DNA of 45,510 bases, from IMG/VR virus record IMGVR_UViG_3300017934_000064, positions 1-45,510 of that record; one strand, given 5' to 3'. Source of the DNA: a virus. A model generated the notes under the pieces. The model was not told the DNA's origin. It ran no database searches and worked only from the letters and a program-made list of their open reading frames with translations. Both the position numbers and the translations under genes were made by a program. Below are positions 24,178 through 33,201 of the stretch, piece by piece. The first letter of the stretch is position 1. Every line of letters begins with the position of its first letter.

Positions 24178-26163
24178 ATGCCTCAGCAGACAACGACTGC
24201 CGCCGCGACAACCGACACGCAGACCCCCCTCCCCTCGACTGCCTACGACCCCAATTCGTCCACGCCCTATACCCCTCCCCCTGTCGAGTTGCCGCCCGTC
24301 ACCGCCCCTCCACCCGCCGACCTCGCCTCTACATCCGCCCAGCGCAACGTCCGTCCCGTGTTCGGCACCGGAGGCAAGGCCGTCGCCGGTTCTATCGCCT
24401 ATCTCGGTGACTCCATCTTGCGCGGTTATATGCAGGGTCGTCAGCAGGCGCAGGCGGTGCAGGCCGACCGGGCGAACAAACTGGTGCAGGGTCTGCAACT
24501 GTCCTATCAGAATGACCGCAACAACTACCTCTCTCTACTCCAGACGGGCAAAGACCCGAACTCGAAAGAGGTAGTGGCGGCCAAGAACGCCGCCGACGCC
24601 AGCTACAAGGTGCTGATGACGATGTACTACAACGCCGTATTCGGCGGCACAAGTAAGGGCAGGAGTAAAGAGCGCGGGCATTTCACGGGGGCGGGCAAAG
24701 GCGGTGACGCAGGTGAGCAGCCCAACATCGCCGCCCTGCTCACGTCGAAGAACCCGCAGGAGAAGGCGCAGGGGATATTCTTGCTGACCCAGAAGGCAGG
24801 GGCACCGCACAACTACGACGCGCAGATGATACTGGCCCAGCGGCAGGCGCAGCAACAAGACCCTATGTTGCAGCACAAACAGCGCGTGGCCAGACTGGAA
24901 AACGATCTCAGTGTGCTCACGGCTTTGGGCGATAGGGCCACACCAGAACAGCAACAACAGAGAGAGGCCCTGCGGAAGCAACTGGAGCAGGAGAAGGAAA
25001 TATCGGTTCCCCTCCCCAAGCCGGTGGCTCCTAAGCCTCTTGCTGGCACCAAGCCTTACAAAGGCCCCGACGGTCGCTATTACCAGTCCATGCTGGTAGA
25101 CGGCATGGTCAGAGCCGAACCCATGCCGCCCGGGTACACGCCTCCCCCGGACAAGCAAAACCGTGACGACAAGTACATCGCCATCACGCAGAAACCGCCC
25201 GCGACGTGGACGGACGACGAGAAAGCCTACGTCGCCGCCTACGATACCTGGGTGCGCAAGACCAAAGTCGACCCCGGTGTGGCCCGCGCAGCGGCCTTCG
25301 GGGCTAACCGCTATATGCCGGTGCTCGACCCCAACGACCCCGAGAACGTCATTCTGATGCGGGTTGGCGACGCGGCGGCGGCGCACATTTCTACTCCGGC
25401 CTCCATCTCGTTCCAGATTGACAAGGCCATCTCGCGGGCCTTCACCAGCGGTCAACCGGCACAGACCATCAACTACTTCAACACCGCCGCCGCCCACATC
25501 AAATTGCTGGGCGAGACCGTCAAGGCCCTGCACAATAATGACGTGCAGGCGTTCAACAAGGCCGCCAATGCCGTCGCTACCGCCTTGGGTATGCCCGCGC
25601 CTACGGACTTCAATGCCGTGCGCAACGCCGTTGCCGGTGAGTTGTCCAAGACCTTTCGCGGCGCGGCGGCCACCGAAGAGGAAGTCCGGCTGGTCAACGA
25701 GACCATTAACAATGCGCAGTCGCCGGAGCAGCTTGCGCATGTCATTCACTATTATTCGACGCTGATGGGCAGCAAACTGGATGCGATGCGAGCGCAGTAT
25801 GAGGCCGGGAAGAGAGGAAAACCGGCGTTTCCAGAGCGGACAGAGCAAGCGCCGACGGAAGGCAAGACGCTGACGATGGCGCAGGTGGGGAAGGCCGCCA
25901 AAGACCACAATGTCAGCGTCGAGGCGGCGATTAAGCAGGCCGAGGGGCAGGGGTACACAGTGACCGGCAAGCCCGCTCAGGTCGCTGCGCCCGCTGCATC
26001 CAAGACCGTATCCGCTACCACTGCGCCGCCGTCATCCAAAGCTGCGACCGGTCGCAAAGTGCTAGACGAGGCCGCGGCGCAGAAGTTGCTGGATGAGGCC
26101 GGAGGCGACCCAGCGAAGGCCCGTCGGCGGGCGAAGGAACTCGGTTACGAGATACCCAAGTGA
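24178..26163 (+). CDS. Large internal virion (DNA-ejection) protein (661 aa)
   Basis: ATG 24178 follows the previous stop by two bases; an in-frame TTG at 24166 is an alternative. The first 60 residues are Pro/Thr-rich. Residues about 75-250 are helical, with Gln-rich and coiled-coil segments (ENDLSVLTALGDRATP, then EQQQQREALRKQLEQEKE). A central globular part follows, then an Ala/Thr-rich linker and a Lys/Arg/Glu C-terminus (EAAAQKLLDEAGGDPAKARR). This matches large podovirus internal proteins like T7 gp15 in size and character. No catalytic motif seen. Confidence 0.55.
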   Translation: MPQQTTTAAATTDTQTPLPSTAYDPNSSTPYTPPPVELPPVTAPPPADLASTSAQRNVRPVFGTGGKAVAGSIAYLGDSILRGYMQGRQQAQAVQADRANKLVQGLQLSYQNDRNNYLSLLQTGKDPNSKEVVAAKNAADASYKVLMTMYYNAVFGGTSKGRSKERGHFTGAGKGGDAGEQPNIAALLTSKNPQEKAQGIFLLTQKAGAPHNYDAQMILAQRQAQQQDPMLQHKQRVARLENDLSVLTALGDRATPEQQQQREALRKQLEQEKEISVPLPKPVAPKPLAGTKPYKGPDGRYYQSMLVDGMVRAEPMPPGYTPPPDKQNRDDKYIAITQKPPATWTDDEKAYVAAYDTWVRKTKVDPGVARAAAFGANRYMPVLDPNDPENVILMRVGDAAAAHISTPASISFQIDKAISRAFTSGQPAQTINYFNTAAAHIKLLGETVKALHNNDVQAFNKAANAVATALGMPAPTDFNAVRNAVAGELSKTFRGAAATEEEVRLVNETINNAQSPEQLAHVIHYYSTLMGSKLDAMRAQYEAGKRGKPAFPERTEQAPTEGKTLTMAQVGKAAKDHNVSVEAAIKQAEGQGYTVTGKPAQVAAPAASKTVSATTAPPSSKAATGRKVLDEAAAQKLLDEAGGDPAKARRRAKELGYEIPK

Positions 26164-26182
26164 TACAGGTGAGCCCTGACCA

Positions 26183-27571
26183 ATGCCAGATATCTTCGAC
26201 CGCCTCGCGGAGAAGTTCACCTTTGAGTCCGGTCGTCGCGGCGGAAAGCGTCATGGTCATGGACGCGGCACGGGCAGAGGTGACCTCTATGATGCCGACT
26301 ACGGTTTCGTTGACCCCGCCACTGGCGTACCGCTAGAGCCGAAATATACCGGTAATCCCTTCGACCCCTTTCCCGCTGGACAAGACCCCAGACCATCATC
26401 CGGTTTTGACGTGCAGCCTTCACGAGAACGTGATAACGCGACTGCGTACCTGACGGAAATATTGGACGTTCTGTACCGTCGCAGTCGGCCTTTGTCGGAG
26501 GAAGAGAAACGCGGCATGGGCGGACTCTTCAACGAGCAGATGCTGGAGAGCCTGAAGGTCTACCCCAGCAAGGTAAATGACGCCCTAGCCTACGCCTACG
26601 CTCTCCGTCCTTGGAGCATCCACGTCCAAGAGGGTATTCCTCATCCTGCTCCCAGCACGCTCGCCCATGAGACCGCGCATCTGGAGCAGTTCCGCCATCC
26701 TAGTCTGTCCAGCGGTACTCGCCTCAATCCGGCCACGTTAAAAAGGGAAAGGGCTGGCCCTCGCCTTAACCCGGACAACTACGATTACGGCGGCGTGGAG
26801 GGCTTGACCAGAGCGCAAAAGGCGGGGCGGCGGTTTGCCGATTTCGGCATCGAGCAGCAAGCCACTATCGTAGAAGATTTTCTCGACGAGGTGGATAGAA
26901 ACCGAGACCTGCGCAACAGGATATTGAGGGGGGAGAAGGCCAGCATTGGCGACTATAAGCACGCACTGGATGCTTCCAGTCAGAATATCCGCGTCTACGC
27001 ACCCTTCATCCATGAGTTCCAGCAGGCCACGGGGATGTTGGGCGGGCAACCAGAGAGTGGTGTAGCGGATTATGTTCGTAGTCTCGCAAAACAGGCCAGT
27101 GTGGCTAGTACGGAGAAGCCGCTACCGCCAAAGAGCAAAGGTCATGATATTTTTGACCGCCTCGCTGCCAAGCTCAAGTCGACCAACGGTAAGCCTGCTG
27201 GCGATAGCGGCGATATCTTTGACGCCCTAGCTAATCGGATTAGTCCCAGCAACACTGACCTTTACAATCGACCTCATGTCAAGGTCGACAACAAAACCGC
27301 TACCGTGCGCTCTATCGGTATCGGCACCGATCGCGGTTATGTCGTGATACCGACTGTGGCCGAAGACGGCAGCCGCATCTTGTCCAACGATGAGGCTATT
27401 GAGCAGTGGAAGCACACCGGCAAGCATCTCGGCATCTTCAAAAATCAGACGGCTGGCGATGCCTATGCTCGTCAGTTACATTGGGACTATGAGGCGGGCA
27501 AGTATGACAAAAGGCCTGCAACTCCAGCACCGGATATTTTTGACCGTCTGACTCGACAGCGACAGCAGTGA
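26183..27571 (+). CDS. Virion-associated HExxH metallopeptidase-like protein
   Basis: 462 residues. His162-Glu-Thr-Ala-His166 (LAHETAHLEQF) is a zincin active-site motif; a candidate third ligand downstream was not identified. Residues about 355-445 form a domain often seen in phage virion proteins: TVRSIGIG, then GYVVIPTV, NDEAIEQWKHTGKHLG and DAYARQLH. The peptide DIFDxL occurs four times: residue 3 (start), 322, 344 and 451 (end), and is spaced by flexible stretches. The motif may dock the protein on a partner. It lies between two large internal proteins, so it may be injected and cut a host protein or remodel virion proteins. Confidence 0.6.
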   Translation: MPDIFDRLAEKFTFESGRRGGKRHGHGRGTGRGDLYDADYGFVDPATGVPLEPKYTGNPFDPFPAGQDPRPSSGFDVQPSRERDNATAYLTEILDVLYRRSRPLSEEEKRGMGGLFNEQMLESLKVYPSKVNDALAYAYALRPWSIHVQEGIPHPAPSTLAHETAHLEQFRHPSLSSGTRLNPATLKRERAGPRLNPDNYDYGGVEGLTRAQKAGRRFADFGIEQQATIVEDFLDEVDRNRDLRNRILRGEKASIGDYKHALDASSQNIRVYAPFIHEFQQATGMLGGQPESGVADYVRSLAKQASVASTEKPLPPKSKGHDIFDRLAAKLKSTNGKPAGDSGDIFDALANRISPSNTDLYNRPHVKVDNKTATVRSIGIGTDRGYVVIPTVAEDGSRILSNDEAIEQWKHTGKHLGIFKNQTAGDAYARQLHWDYEAGKYDKRPATPAPDIFDRLTRQRQQ

Positions 27572-27623
27572 GTAAAACGTGATTCCCTACCCTATTCCGT
27601 TGTAGAGTGAACGTAGCATCGTT

Positions 27624-30053
27624 ATGGCCAACGGTACTGACAGCGCGACCGGTCAGCAGATCGACTTCAGCAAATACGCGGACGCCACCACGCCGCCGAC
27701 TTCGATCTCCAAGCGTGCCCAGCACCGCCAACAGAAGTCCAAGGAGACCGCACCAGTCATTGATTTCAGCCGGTACGCAGAACCGTCACCGCCGCCGAGC
27801 TCTACCGCCGCGACCTCCCCTTCCGCGTCGGATGACCGTACGGGCTGGACTTACGGTAGCACCGGCTTTGAATCCTACCAACCTGCGCCCGTTACCCAAG
27901 GACTGGTCTCACCCGAGGACGCTGCTCGTTTGGCCAGCCGCGTCCAGAGCGGTCGCAGTATCGGCGCGTGGCGCGACGACCTCAACCGGGCCTATCGCGA
28001 AATCTCCTCCATCGCCGCCAAGCCAGTCACACCCAGCTACACCGCTGAGCAACACGCCCGCGATATGGAATCGCAGATCGCCCGGGTGCACCAGATCGCG
28101 CAGGTCATCGGGCAGGATGAAACTATGGGACGCATTATCTCCGGCGCCTCTTCGCCCGCTGGGTTGGGCATGTTCCTGTTGTCATTCATCAACCGACCGG
28201 CAGCGGCTATCACAGGCTTGGGTATGTCGGCTTCCCAACTCGGCTCGCGTCAGCCCCACGAATCCTCGGCGGACTACCTCGAACGTGTACTGCTGGGGCT
28301 GTCCGGGGTAGCGGGTTCGGCGGCGCTGGGAGCGTCATGGGCCAAGGATGTCATACCCACGACGGAAACCCTGCGCGTGAAGTTTCAGGAGACCCTCGGG
28401 GCCGGGCCGAGGGTAACTGGCCAGATTGCGGAGCGGCTGGAGAAAGCGCAGGCAGTGCACGCCGGCAAAGTGCGCGAGGTCATCCGCCGCTACGCCGACG
28501 ATGTCGCCAAGCACGAAAAGCAGGAGGCCCAGCTACAGGTCAAGCACGAGGCTGAAATCGAGGAACTGGAAAAGCGATACGCCGACGACGTGACCAAGCG
28601 CGACGCCGAGATCACCAAGAACCAAGCCGCTTACGAAAAGAAACTGGCTGCGGCGCAGAAGGCAGGCCGCGACCTCGCCCGTCGCAAGGCCATCACCCAA
28701 CTGCAGGACGCCCACGCCCGCGCCATCGTAGACAACGTCAAAGAGGTGTACAGGTCGGTCAAGGAGGCGCTGGATGCTCGCTGGGAGGCCAATCGCAAGA
28801 CCGTCGGCAACGATTATCCGATAAAGGGGCTTGGCGCGATTCAAACCGCCATTGAAGAGGGCCGTGCGAAACTAGCGGGCGTACCCGACAGCCTCAAAAT
28901 CCTCGACCAGATCGAGAGCCGAGTTACGCAGGAGAAAGAGTTCATCGACTCCACCACCGGCAAAGATCGTCTCCAGCGTGTACCCAAAGACGAGATTCCC
29001 TACTCGGACGCCCGCCGTCAATTTCACGAAATTGGCAGACAGGCATTTGCCGTTCCCGACCGCACCACCCGCGCCGTTCTATTCAGCATCCGCGACGCCT
29101 ACGATACGCTGCTCACCGGGGTCAACAAAGCGGTAGACAAGGCGCACGGATTGCCCCCCGAGCAACAAGGCGCAGCCTACGCGAGGCTGAAAAGCGACTG
29201 GCACCAGTTCGAGCAGGACTGGAACGATACCAGCAGCATGCGTACCGCCGGGGGCCACGAAGACCCGCTGCGCGCCATCCCAGGAAGCCCCTTGGCCCAA
29301 CTGGTGCGCATGTCTGCCGACGCACCACAACCAGTACTGCAACTCGTCACAGGGCCTTACGGGGAACGTCTCCTTAGCACGCTCACTCGCTATAAGCCGG
29401 AGGGGGCCAATGTGACCCTGCCGTCCGAGATGCGTGCGCTTGCCGTCGAGGGTAAGGAGTTGCCGCGCGTCAAGCCCGAAGCTACTGTCGAGCCACCGCA
29501 ACCGGAAACTCCGTCGCCCGTGGCTCGTCCCGTGGCACCTCCGCGCAAGACTCCCGCCGAAGCGCCGAAACTGGAGTTGCCCGAGGACGTTGAGGTACCC
29601 AACATCAGCAAGGAAAAACAGGCTCTCATCCGCGACCGCCTTGCCACTTTGAAAATGTTGCGCCCTTGGGACTGGATTATCGTTACCGGCGGGCCGCTGC
29701 TTTACATTCTGGGACACCGCATGATTGGCACTGCCGGGATAGCCTCACTAGGCGTCGAGAAGGCGCTGATTGGCTGGATGGATGAACCCAGATTCATCGA
29801 GTGGCTGGCGGGGAACAGCGAACGCGATTTGACGGCCATGAGCCATTTGCCTGAGGATGTACAGGCGCCGTTAAGGGAACAGATCAATCAGTACATCAAC
29901 GAGAAAGCGGCGGCGGGCAAAAAGCCGCAGGTAACGAAGCCGCTGATGCAGTGGCTGGCGAGGGGCACGGCGACCACTGGGGCGACGGCAAAGGGGAAAG
30001 AGAAGCCGACGCCGGAAGCGCTGCCGATGCCAGCGGCGATGATTGCCCCCTGA
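27624..30053 (+). CDS. Very large internal virion / DNA-ejection protein (809 aa)
   Basis: ATG 27624 with only weak ribosome-binding context. IDFSKYA occurs at residues 13-19 and IDFSRYA at 46-52, within a Pro/Ser-rich N-terminal tail, so another short motif is repeated. A membrane-like segment lies near 175-215. Residues about 240-400 form a long charged coiled coil (Glu/Lys/Ala-rich, e.g. EKQEAQLQVKHEAEIEELEK). A second hydrophobic segment WDWIIVTGGPLLYILGH is found near 680. The protein ends in a Pro/Ala/Thr-rich tail. Size, coiled coil and membrane segments resemble ejection proteins such as T7 gp16, but no lytic transglycosylase motif was recognised. Confidence 0.55.
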   Translation: MANGTDSATGQQIDFSKYADATTPPTSISKRAQHRQQKSKETAPVIDFSRYAEPSPPPSSTAATSPSASDDRTGWTYGSTGFESYQPAPVTQGLVSPEDAARLASRVQSGRSIGAWRDDLNRAYREISSIAAKPVTPSYTAEQHARDMESQIARVHQIAQVIGQDETMGRIISGASSPAGLGMFLLSFINRPAAAITGLGMSASQLGSRQPHESSADYLERVLLGLSGVAGSAALGASWAKDVIPTTETLRVKFQETLGAGPRVTGQIAERLEKAQAVHAGKVREVIRRYADDVAKHEKQEAQLQVKHEAEIEELEKRYADDVTKRDAEITKNQAAYEKKLAAAQKAGRDLARRKAITQLQDAHARAIVDNVKEVYRSVKEALDARWEANRKTVGNDYPIKGLGAIQTAIEEGRAKLAGVPDSLKILDQIESRVTQEKEFIDSTTGKDRLQRVPKDEIPYSDARRQFHEIGRQAFAVPDRTTRAVLFSIRDAYDTLLTGVNKAVDKAHGLPPEQQGAAYARLKSDWHQFEQDWNDTSSMRTAGGHEDPLRAIPGSPLAQLVRMSADAPQPVLQLVTGPYGERLLSTLTRYKPEGANVTLPSEMRALAVEGKELPRVKPEATVEPPQPETPSPVARPVAPPRKTPAEAPKLELPEDVEVPNISKEKQALIRDRLATLKMLRPWDWIIVTGGPLLYILGHRMIGTAGIASLGVEKALIGWMDEPRFIEWLAGNSERDLTAMSHLPEDVQAPLREQINQYINEKAAAGKKPQVTKPLMQWLARGTATTGATAKGKEKPTPEALPMPAAMIAP

Positions 30054-30059
30054 CAAGAA

Positions 30060-30122
30060 TGCACACCTGAGGACGCGTCTCGTGTGCAGTGACCCGATGG
30101 GCGTTCATGGCGTCCGCCGGGT
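30060..30122. other. Structured non-coding segment with two hairpins
   Basis: A perfect 7-bp inverted repeat TGCACAC (30060-30066) / GTGTGCA (30082-30088), with inner GAG/CTC pairing, is followed by a second hairpin ACCCG (30092-30096) / CGGGT (30118-30122) with an internal GGGCG/CGTCC pairing. The whole 145-bp gap 30054-30198 has no gene. There is no T-run, so this is not a standard terminator. It may be an attenuator, a small RNA or a packaging signal. A TTGACA at 30177-30182 stands alone without a convincing -10. Confidence 0.4.
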
Positions 30123-30198
30123 CTGGTTGAGTTCTATGCTTCTCTCAAGCACTGTGACAAAAGAAGCAAATTCATATTGACAGTAGGCGGCTTATTCG

Positions 30199-30924
30199 AT
30201 GGCGAACGCATTGCAAGTTAGCGTAATCATGCCCGTCCGGGGCCGACGCAGTCTGGTCGCCGCCGCCTTACGCAGTTACTGCCAGCAAACTTGGGATTGC
30301 CGGGAAATCGTGATCGTCGACGACTCCGACCCCGAGGATGACCTCTCCGATTTGTTCAGCAATATCCCCAACGTGGTCTATATCGTCCCCTATATCAAAC
30401 TAGGCGACGAGCGCTTGAGCATAGGCAGTAAGAGAAATCTGGGCATCGAAGCCTCCCATGGGGACATCGTCACCGTTTGGGATAGCGACGATATCTTCGC
30501 GCCGGAGCGCATAACGCAGCAAGTCTATACCTTGCTGAAAACGGAGCGCATGCTGACGGGCTATTTCGCCATGAGCTTGTTCGATCTGACCAATTTCAAA
30601 GCGCACAGGTATTTCCTAAACCGACAGTATGCGTGCGGGGCCTCCATGAGTTTTCAAAAACAGTGGTGGAGAGACCATCCGTATCCAGACCAAGATATCG
30701 GGGAGGATTTGGACTACGCGACCGGGCATCCCGCTGAATTGGCGGCGACCGATGGCACCAGCATGATGGTCTGTCTGCTCCATGACTCCAACGTGAGCAG
30801 CCGCGACCAGGTCGCCCGCCATCCCTGCCAGTTCCCCGAGATCCCGCTCGCCCGATTGCCGGACTATTGTTTTAGATATCTCAACGAGGCCGGGATAGTA
30901 TACAATCCATCCGCAGTTTGTTGA
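30199..30924 (+). CDS. GT2-family glycosyltransferase
   Basis: 241 residues. GT-A fold signature: VSVIMPVRGRRSLVAAAL, EIVIVDDSD, GSKRNLGIEASHGDIVTVWDSDD with a DSDD (DxD-type, Mn-binding of the sugar nucleotide) motif, and ED at about 173 (GEDLDYA) as candidate catalytic base. It would transfer a sugar from a nucleotide donor to a glycan. It is the first gene of the glycan locus that follows the virion genes. No membrane helix is visible, so it is probably cytoplasmic. Confidence 0.85.
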   Translation: MANALQVSVIMPVRGRRSLVAAALRSYCQQTWDCREIVIVDDSDPEDDLSDLFSNIPNVVYIVPYIKLGDERLSIGSKRNLGIEASHGDIVTVWDSDDIFAPERITQQVYTLLKTERMLTGYFAMSLFDLTNFKAHRYFLNRQYACGASMSFQKQWWRDHPYPDQDIGEDLDYATGHPAELAATDGTSMMVCLLHDSNVSSRDQVARHPCQFPEIPLARLPDYCFRYLNEAGIVYNPSAVC

Positions 30925-30949
30925 TATTCGGAAGGAGCCTGCTAAACTT

Positions 30950-31618
30950 GTGACGAAGAGTCTGCACCTATCCTCTTTTGAACGAGGTAGGAGAACGTCA
31001 GAGGGTAGGAGACTGGCACGTATCGCTCGGGGGTGGACGGAACCCCCGCCCGGTATGAAAGTGTGCAGCAAGTGCAAAATCTGCAAGTCCATAAGCGATT
31101 TTGGTGCAGACAGGAATCGCCCAGACGGCCTGAAATATAACTGCAAAGAGTGCACCCGTGTCTACAACAGACAGCATTATCCGAACTACCGCGATAAGAA
31201 TTTAGAATGGATACGGCTGCATCCAGAGAAAACAGCTGAATACCGTAAGCGCTACATGGCAAAACGTGGAGTGTGGAAGAAAATGCAAGATCGCAATGGT
31301 CGCCTATGGAGCGATTATGGGATGACGCGGGAAGACTACGATATGCTATTGACTCTCCAAGAGGCTCGATGTGCTATCTGCGGGAACCTCTCGAAGAGTA
31401 CTCTACACGTGGATCACGATGCGACCACTGGCGGCGTTAGAGGGCTGCTGTGCGGTAGCTGCAATCGGGGTATAGGGATGTTCAAGCACTCTTCCGCTAC
31501 TGTACGAAAGGCAATGGAGTACCTCAATGAGAATACTGGTGACGGGAAGCAATGGCGTTTTAGGCAGAGCGCTTGTAGCAGAACTGCGAAACAGGAACCA
31601 CGAGGTTTGGGGATGTGA
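30950..31618 (+). CDS. Endonuclease VII-type homing endonuclease
   Basis: 222 residues from GTG 30950, with AAGGAG at about 30932-30937. The first half has a zinc module (CSKCKICKS, then CKECTRVYN). The second half is the Endo VII/HNH core: YGMTREDYDMLL, ARCAICG, LHVDHDATTGGVRGLLC and CGSCNRGIGMF. T4-type Endo VII enzymes cut branched DNA, whereas relatives such as this one occur as mobile genes. Its C-terminal 30 residues are read from the start of the next gene in another frame (overlap 92 nt), so the natural C-terminus appears to have been lost on insertion. Confidence 0.8.
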   Translation: MTKSLHLSSFERGRRTSEGRRLARIARGWTEPPPGMKVCSKCKICKSISDFGADRNRPDGLKYNCKECTRVYNRQHYPNYRDKNLEWIRLHPEKTAEYRKRYMAKRGVWKKMQDRNGRLWSDYGMTREDYDMLLTLQEARCAICGNLSKSTLHVDHDATTGGVRGLLCGSCNRGIGMFKHSSATVRKAMEYLNENTGDGKQWRFRQSACSRTAKQEPRGLGM

Positions 31619-32498
31619 CCTGTTCCACTGTGATGACGCGTACTATATACGTGCGGATATCTCTGACGCGCAACAATTAGATAGAGCGTTTTCTATAGCA
31701 TCACCCGCGTTGACTTATGGCCTAGCTGCGGAATTTGGTCGTCTTAACGGTGAAGCGTATCCTCGACAGCTGTGGACTAGTAATTGCCTAGGGCTATCCA
31801 ACACCATTGATCTCTGTCTTAAATATGCGTCTCGGCTGGTATTTGCCTCGTCAAGTGAAGCATACGGTGACCTAGCCGACCGTCACGACATCCTGCGCGA
31901 AGGCCTGCTGCGCGACGAGGTGCCCAACTTTCACTGCGAATACGCGCTCAGCAAGCTCGTGGGCGAACATCAACTCCAAATTGCGCGAACCAACAGTGGT
32001 CTGAAGGCGGTGGCGCTGAGATTTTTCAATTGCTATGGCATGGAGCCCTACACGCCGTACAGGTCAGTCGTCTGCAACTTTATCTACCGCCTGCTCCACC
32101 GTCTGCCTATCACCGTCTACGCCCAGTGCCACCGCGACTTCCTCTACATCAGCGACTGGGCTCGCACAGTGGCCAACGTCGCCGACCGCTTCGACCAACT
32201 CCGCGAATCGGCCTACAACATCGGCGGCAACGACTACCGCTCTATCCGAGTGTTAGCGCAACTGGTGCTCAAGGCCTGCGGTTACGACCCCGGTCATGGC
32301 TCCTGGGACGGCCTCGTGGAGATGAAGGACGTGGAGCCCGCCAATATCCAGAACAAGCGGCCGGACATTGCGCTGGCCGTCCGCGACCTCGACCACGCGC
32401 CACGGGTGAGGTTGGAAGAGGGCGTCGAGTTGACGGTCGCGTGGATGCGGAAACGCTACGGCCTGCAAGATGGCCTGCAAGATGGCCCACAAGGTTGA
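31527..32498 (+). CDS. NAD-dependent sugar epimerase/dehydratase (extended SDR)
   Basis: 323 residues. N-terminal Rossmann motif MRILVTGSNGVLG (GxxGxxG), catalytic YALSK (YxxxK), and a preceding FASSSEAYGD strand with the conserved Ser. Such enzymes change nucleotide sugars, for example 4-epimerisation or 4,6-dehydration. The exact reaction cannot be read from the motifs. The C-terminus ends in a tandem repeat LQDGLQDGPQG encoded by a duplicated GCCTGCAAGATG. The start overlaps the Endo VII gene by 92 nt, with a GGAG inside that gene as ribosome-binding site. It would supply a modified sugar for the neighbouring transferases. Confidence 0.8.
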   Translation: MRILVTGSNGVLGRALVAELRNRNHEVWGCDLFHCDDAYYIRADISDAQQLDRAFSIASPALTYGLAAEFGRLNGEAYPRQLWTSNCLGLSNTIDLCLKYASRLVFASSSEAYGDLADRHDILREGLLRDEVPNFHCEYALSKLVGEHQLQIARTNSGLKAVALRFFNCYGMEPYTPYRSVVCNFIYRLLHRLPITVYAQCHRDFLYISDWARTVANVADRFDQLRESAYNIGGNDYRSIRVLAQLVLKACGYDPGHGSWDGLVEMKDVEPANIQNKRPDIALAVRDLDHAPRVRLEEGVELTVAWMRKRYGLQDGLQDGPQG

Positions 32499-32505
32499 TA
32501 CCTGC

Positions 32506-33201
32506 ATGTCTGCCAATCCACCTCTCCCGCTTGAATTCAGCCGCTATAACCAACTCGGTCTCTCGGGGTTCACCCACGTGGCTATCACCGCCGCGCTGGA
32601 ATACACCTGCGGCCGTGTGGGCGGCGACTACTACGAGTTCGGCCTCTATGCGGGCTCCAGTTTCTACCATGCCCAGCAGGAAGCCCGCCGTCTTGACCTA
32701 TCCGCGATGAACTTCTGGGGCTTCGACTCTTTCCAGGGTCTGCCCGCAGTCACCGCCAAGCCGGACATCGGCCGCTTCGTCCCCGGCCTGTACACCTGTT
32801 CACTGGAGACCGTGCGGCTACTCCACAACTGTTTCGGCGTGGACTGGCGGCGCACACACCTCATCAAGGGTTGGTACGAGGACACGCTGAACGCTACGCT
32901 GGTCAAGGAACGCGGTATGGCCCCGGCAGCGGTAGTGGTCGTGGATTGCGATCTATACACGTCCACGGTGCCAGTGCTCCGGTTCATCGCGCCCTTGCTA
33001 CAACCGCGAACGGTCATCATCTTTGACGACTGGCATCAGGGCGGCGAGCAGCAGGCATTTCGGGAGTGGCTGCCAAGGTATCCGCAGTGGGGGGCGAAAG
33101 AGTATCGGGTGAAGGACATGGACTATCATCAGAAGATGTTCATCATGTACGAGGCCGAGGCGGGGGCGGAGGTGCGGTCGAGGAATGCAAGAACTCTATG
33201 A
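32506..33201 (+). CDS. TylF-like class I methyltransferase
   Basis: 231 residues from ATG 32506 (alternatives at 32470 and 32482 lie within the previous gene's repeat). SAM-binding strand YYEFGLYAGSSF; WGFDSFQGLP resembles the region after motif II in TylF/MycF macrocin O-methyltransferases, while VVVDCDLYTST and TVIIFDDWHQGG match the metal/catalytic stretches of that family. It probably O-methylates a sugar. It lies between the SDR and an HNH enzyme whose ATG overlaps its stop (ATGA). Confidence 0.75.
   Translation: MSANPPLPLEFSRYNQLGLSGFTHVAITAALEYTCGRVGGDYYEFGLYAGSSFYHAQQEARRLDLSAMNFWGFDSFQGLPAVTAKPDIGRFVPGLYTCSLETVRLLHNCFGVDWRRTHLIKGWYEDTLNATLVKERGMAPAAVVVVDCDLYTSTVPVLRFIAPLLQPRTVIIFDDWHQGGEQQAFREWLPRYPQWGAKEYRVKDMDYHQKMFIMYEAEAGAEVRSRNARTL

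Noticed and set aside
24535-25908. 457-codon open frame on the minus strand
   Set aside because: It lies opposite the ejection protein at 24178 and is Arg/Leu/Gly/His-rich without motifs; it is a GC-rich antisense shadow.
30177-30182. TTGACA before the GT2 gene
   Set aside because: No -10 element at suitable spacing; the ATG itself lies where a -10 should be.
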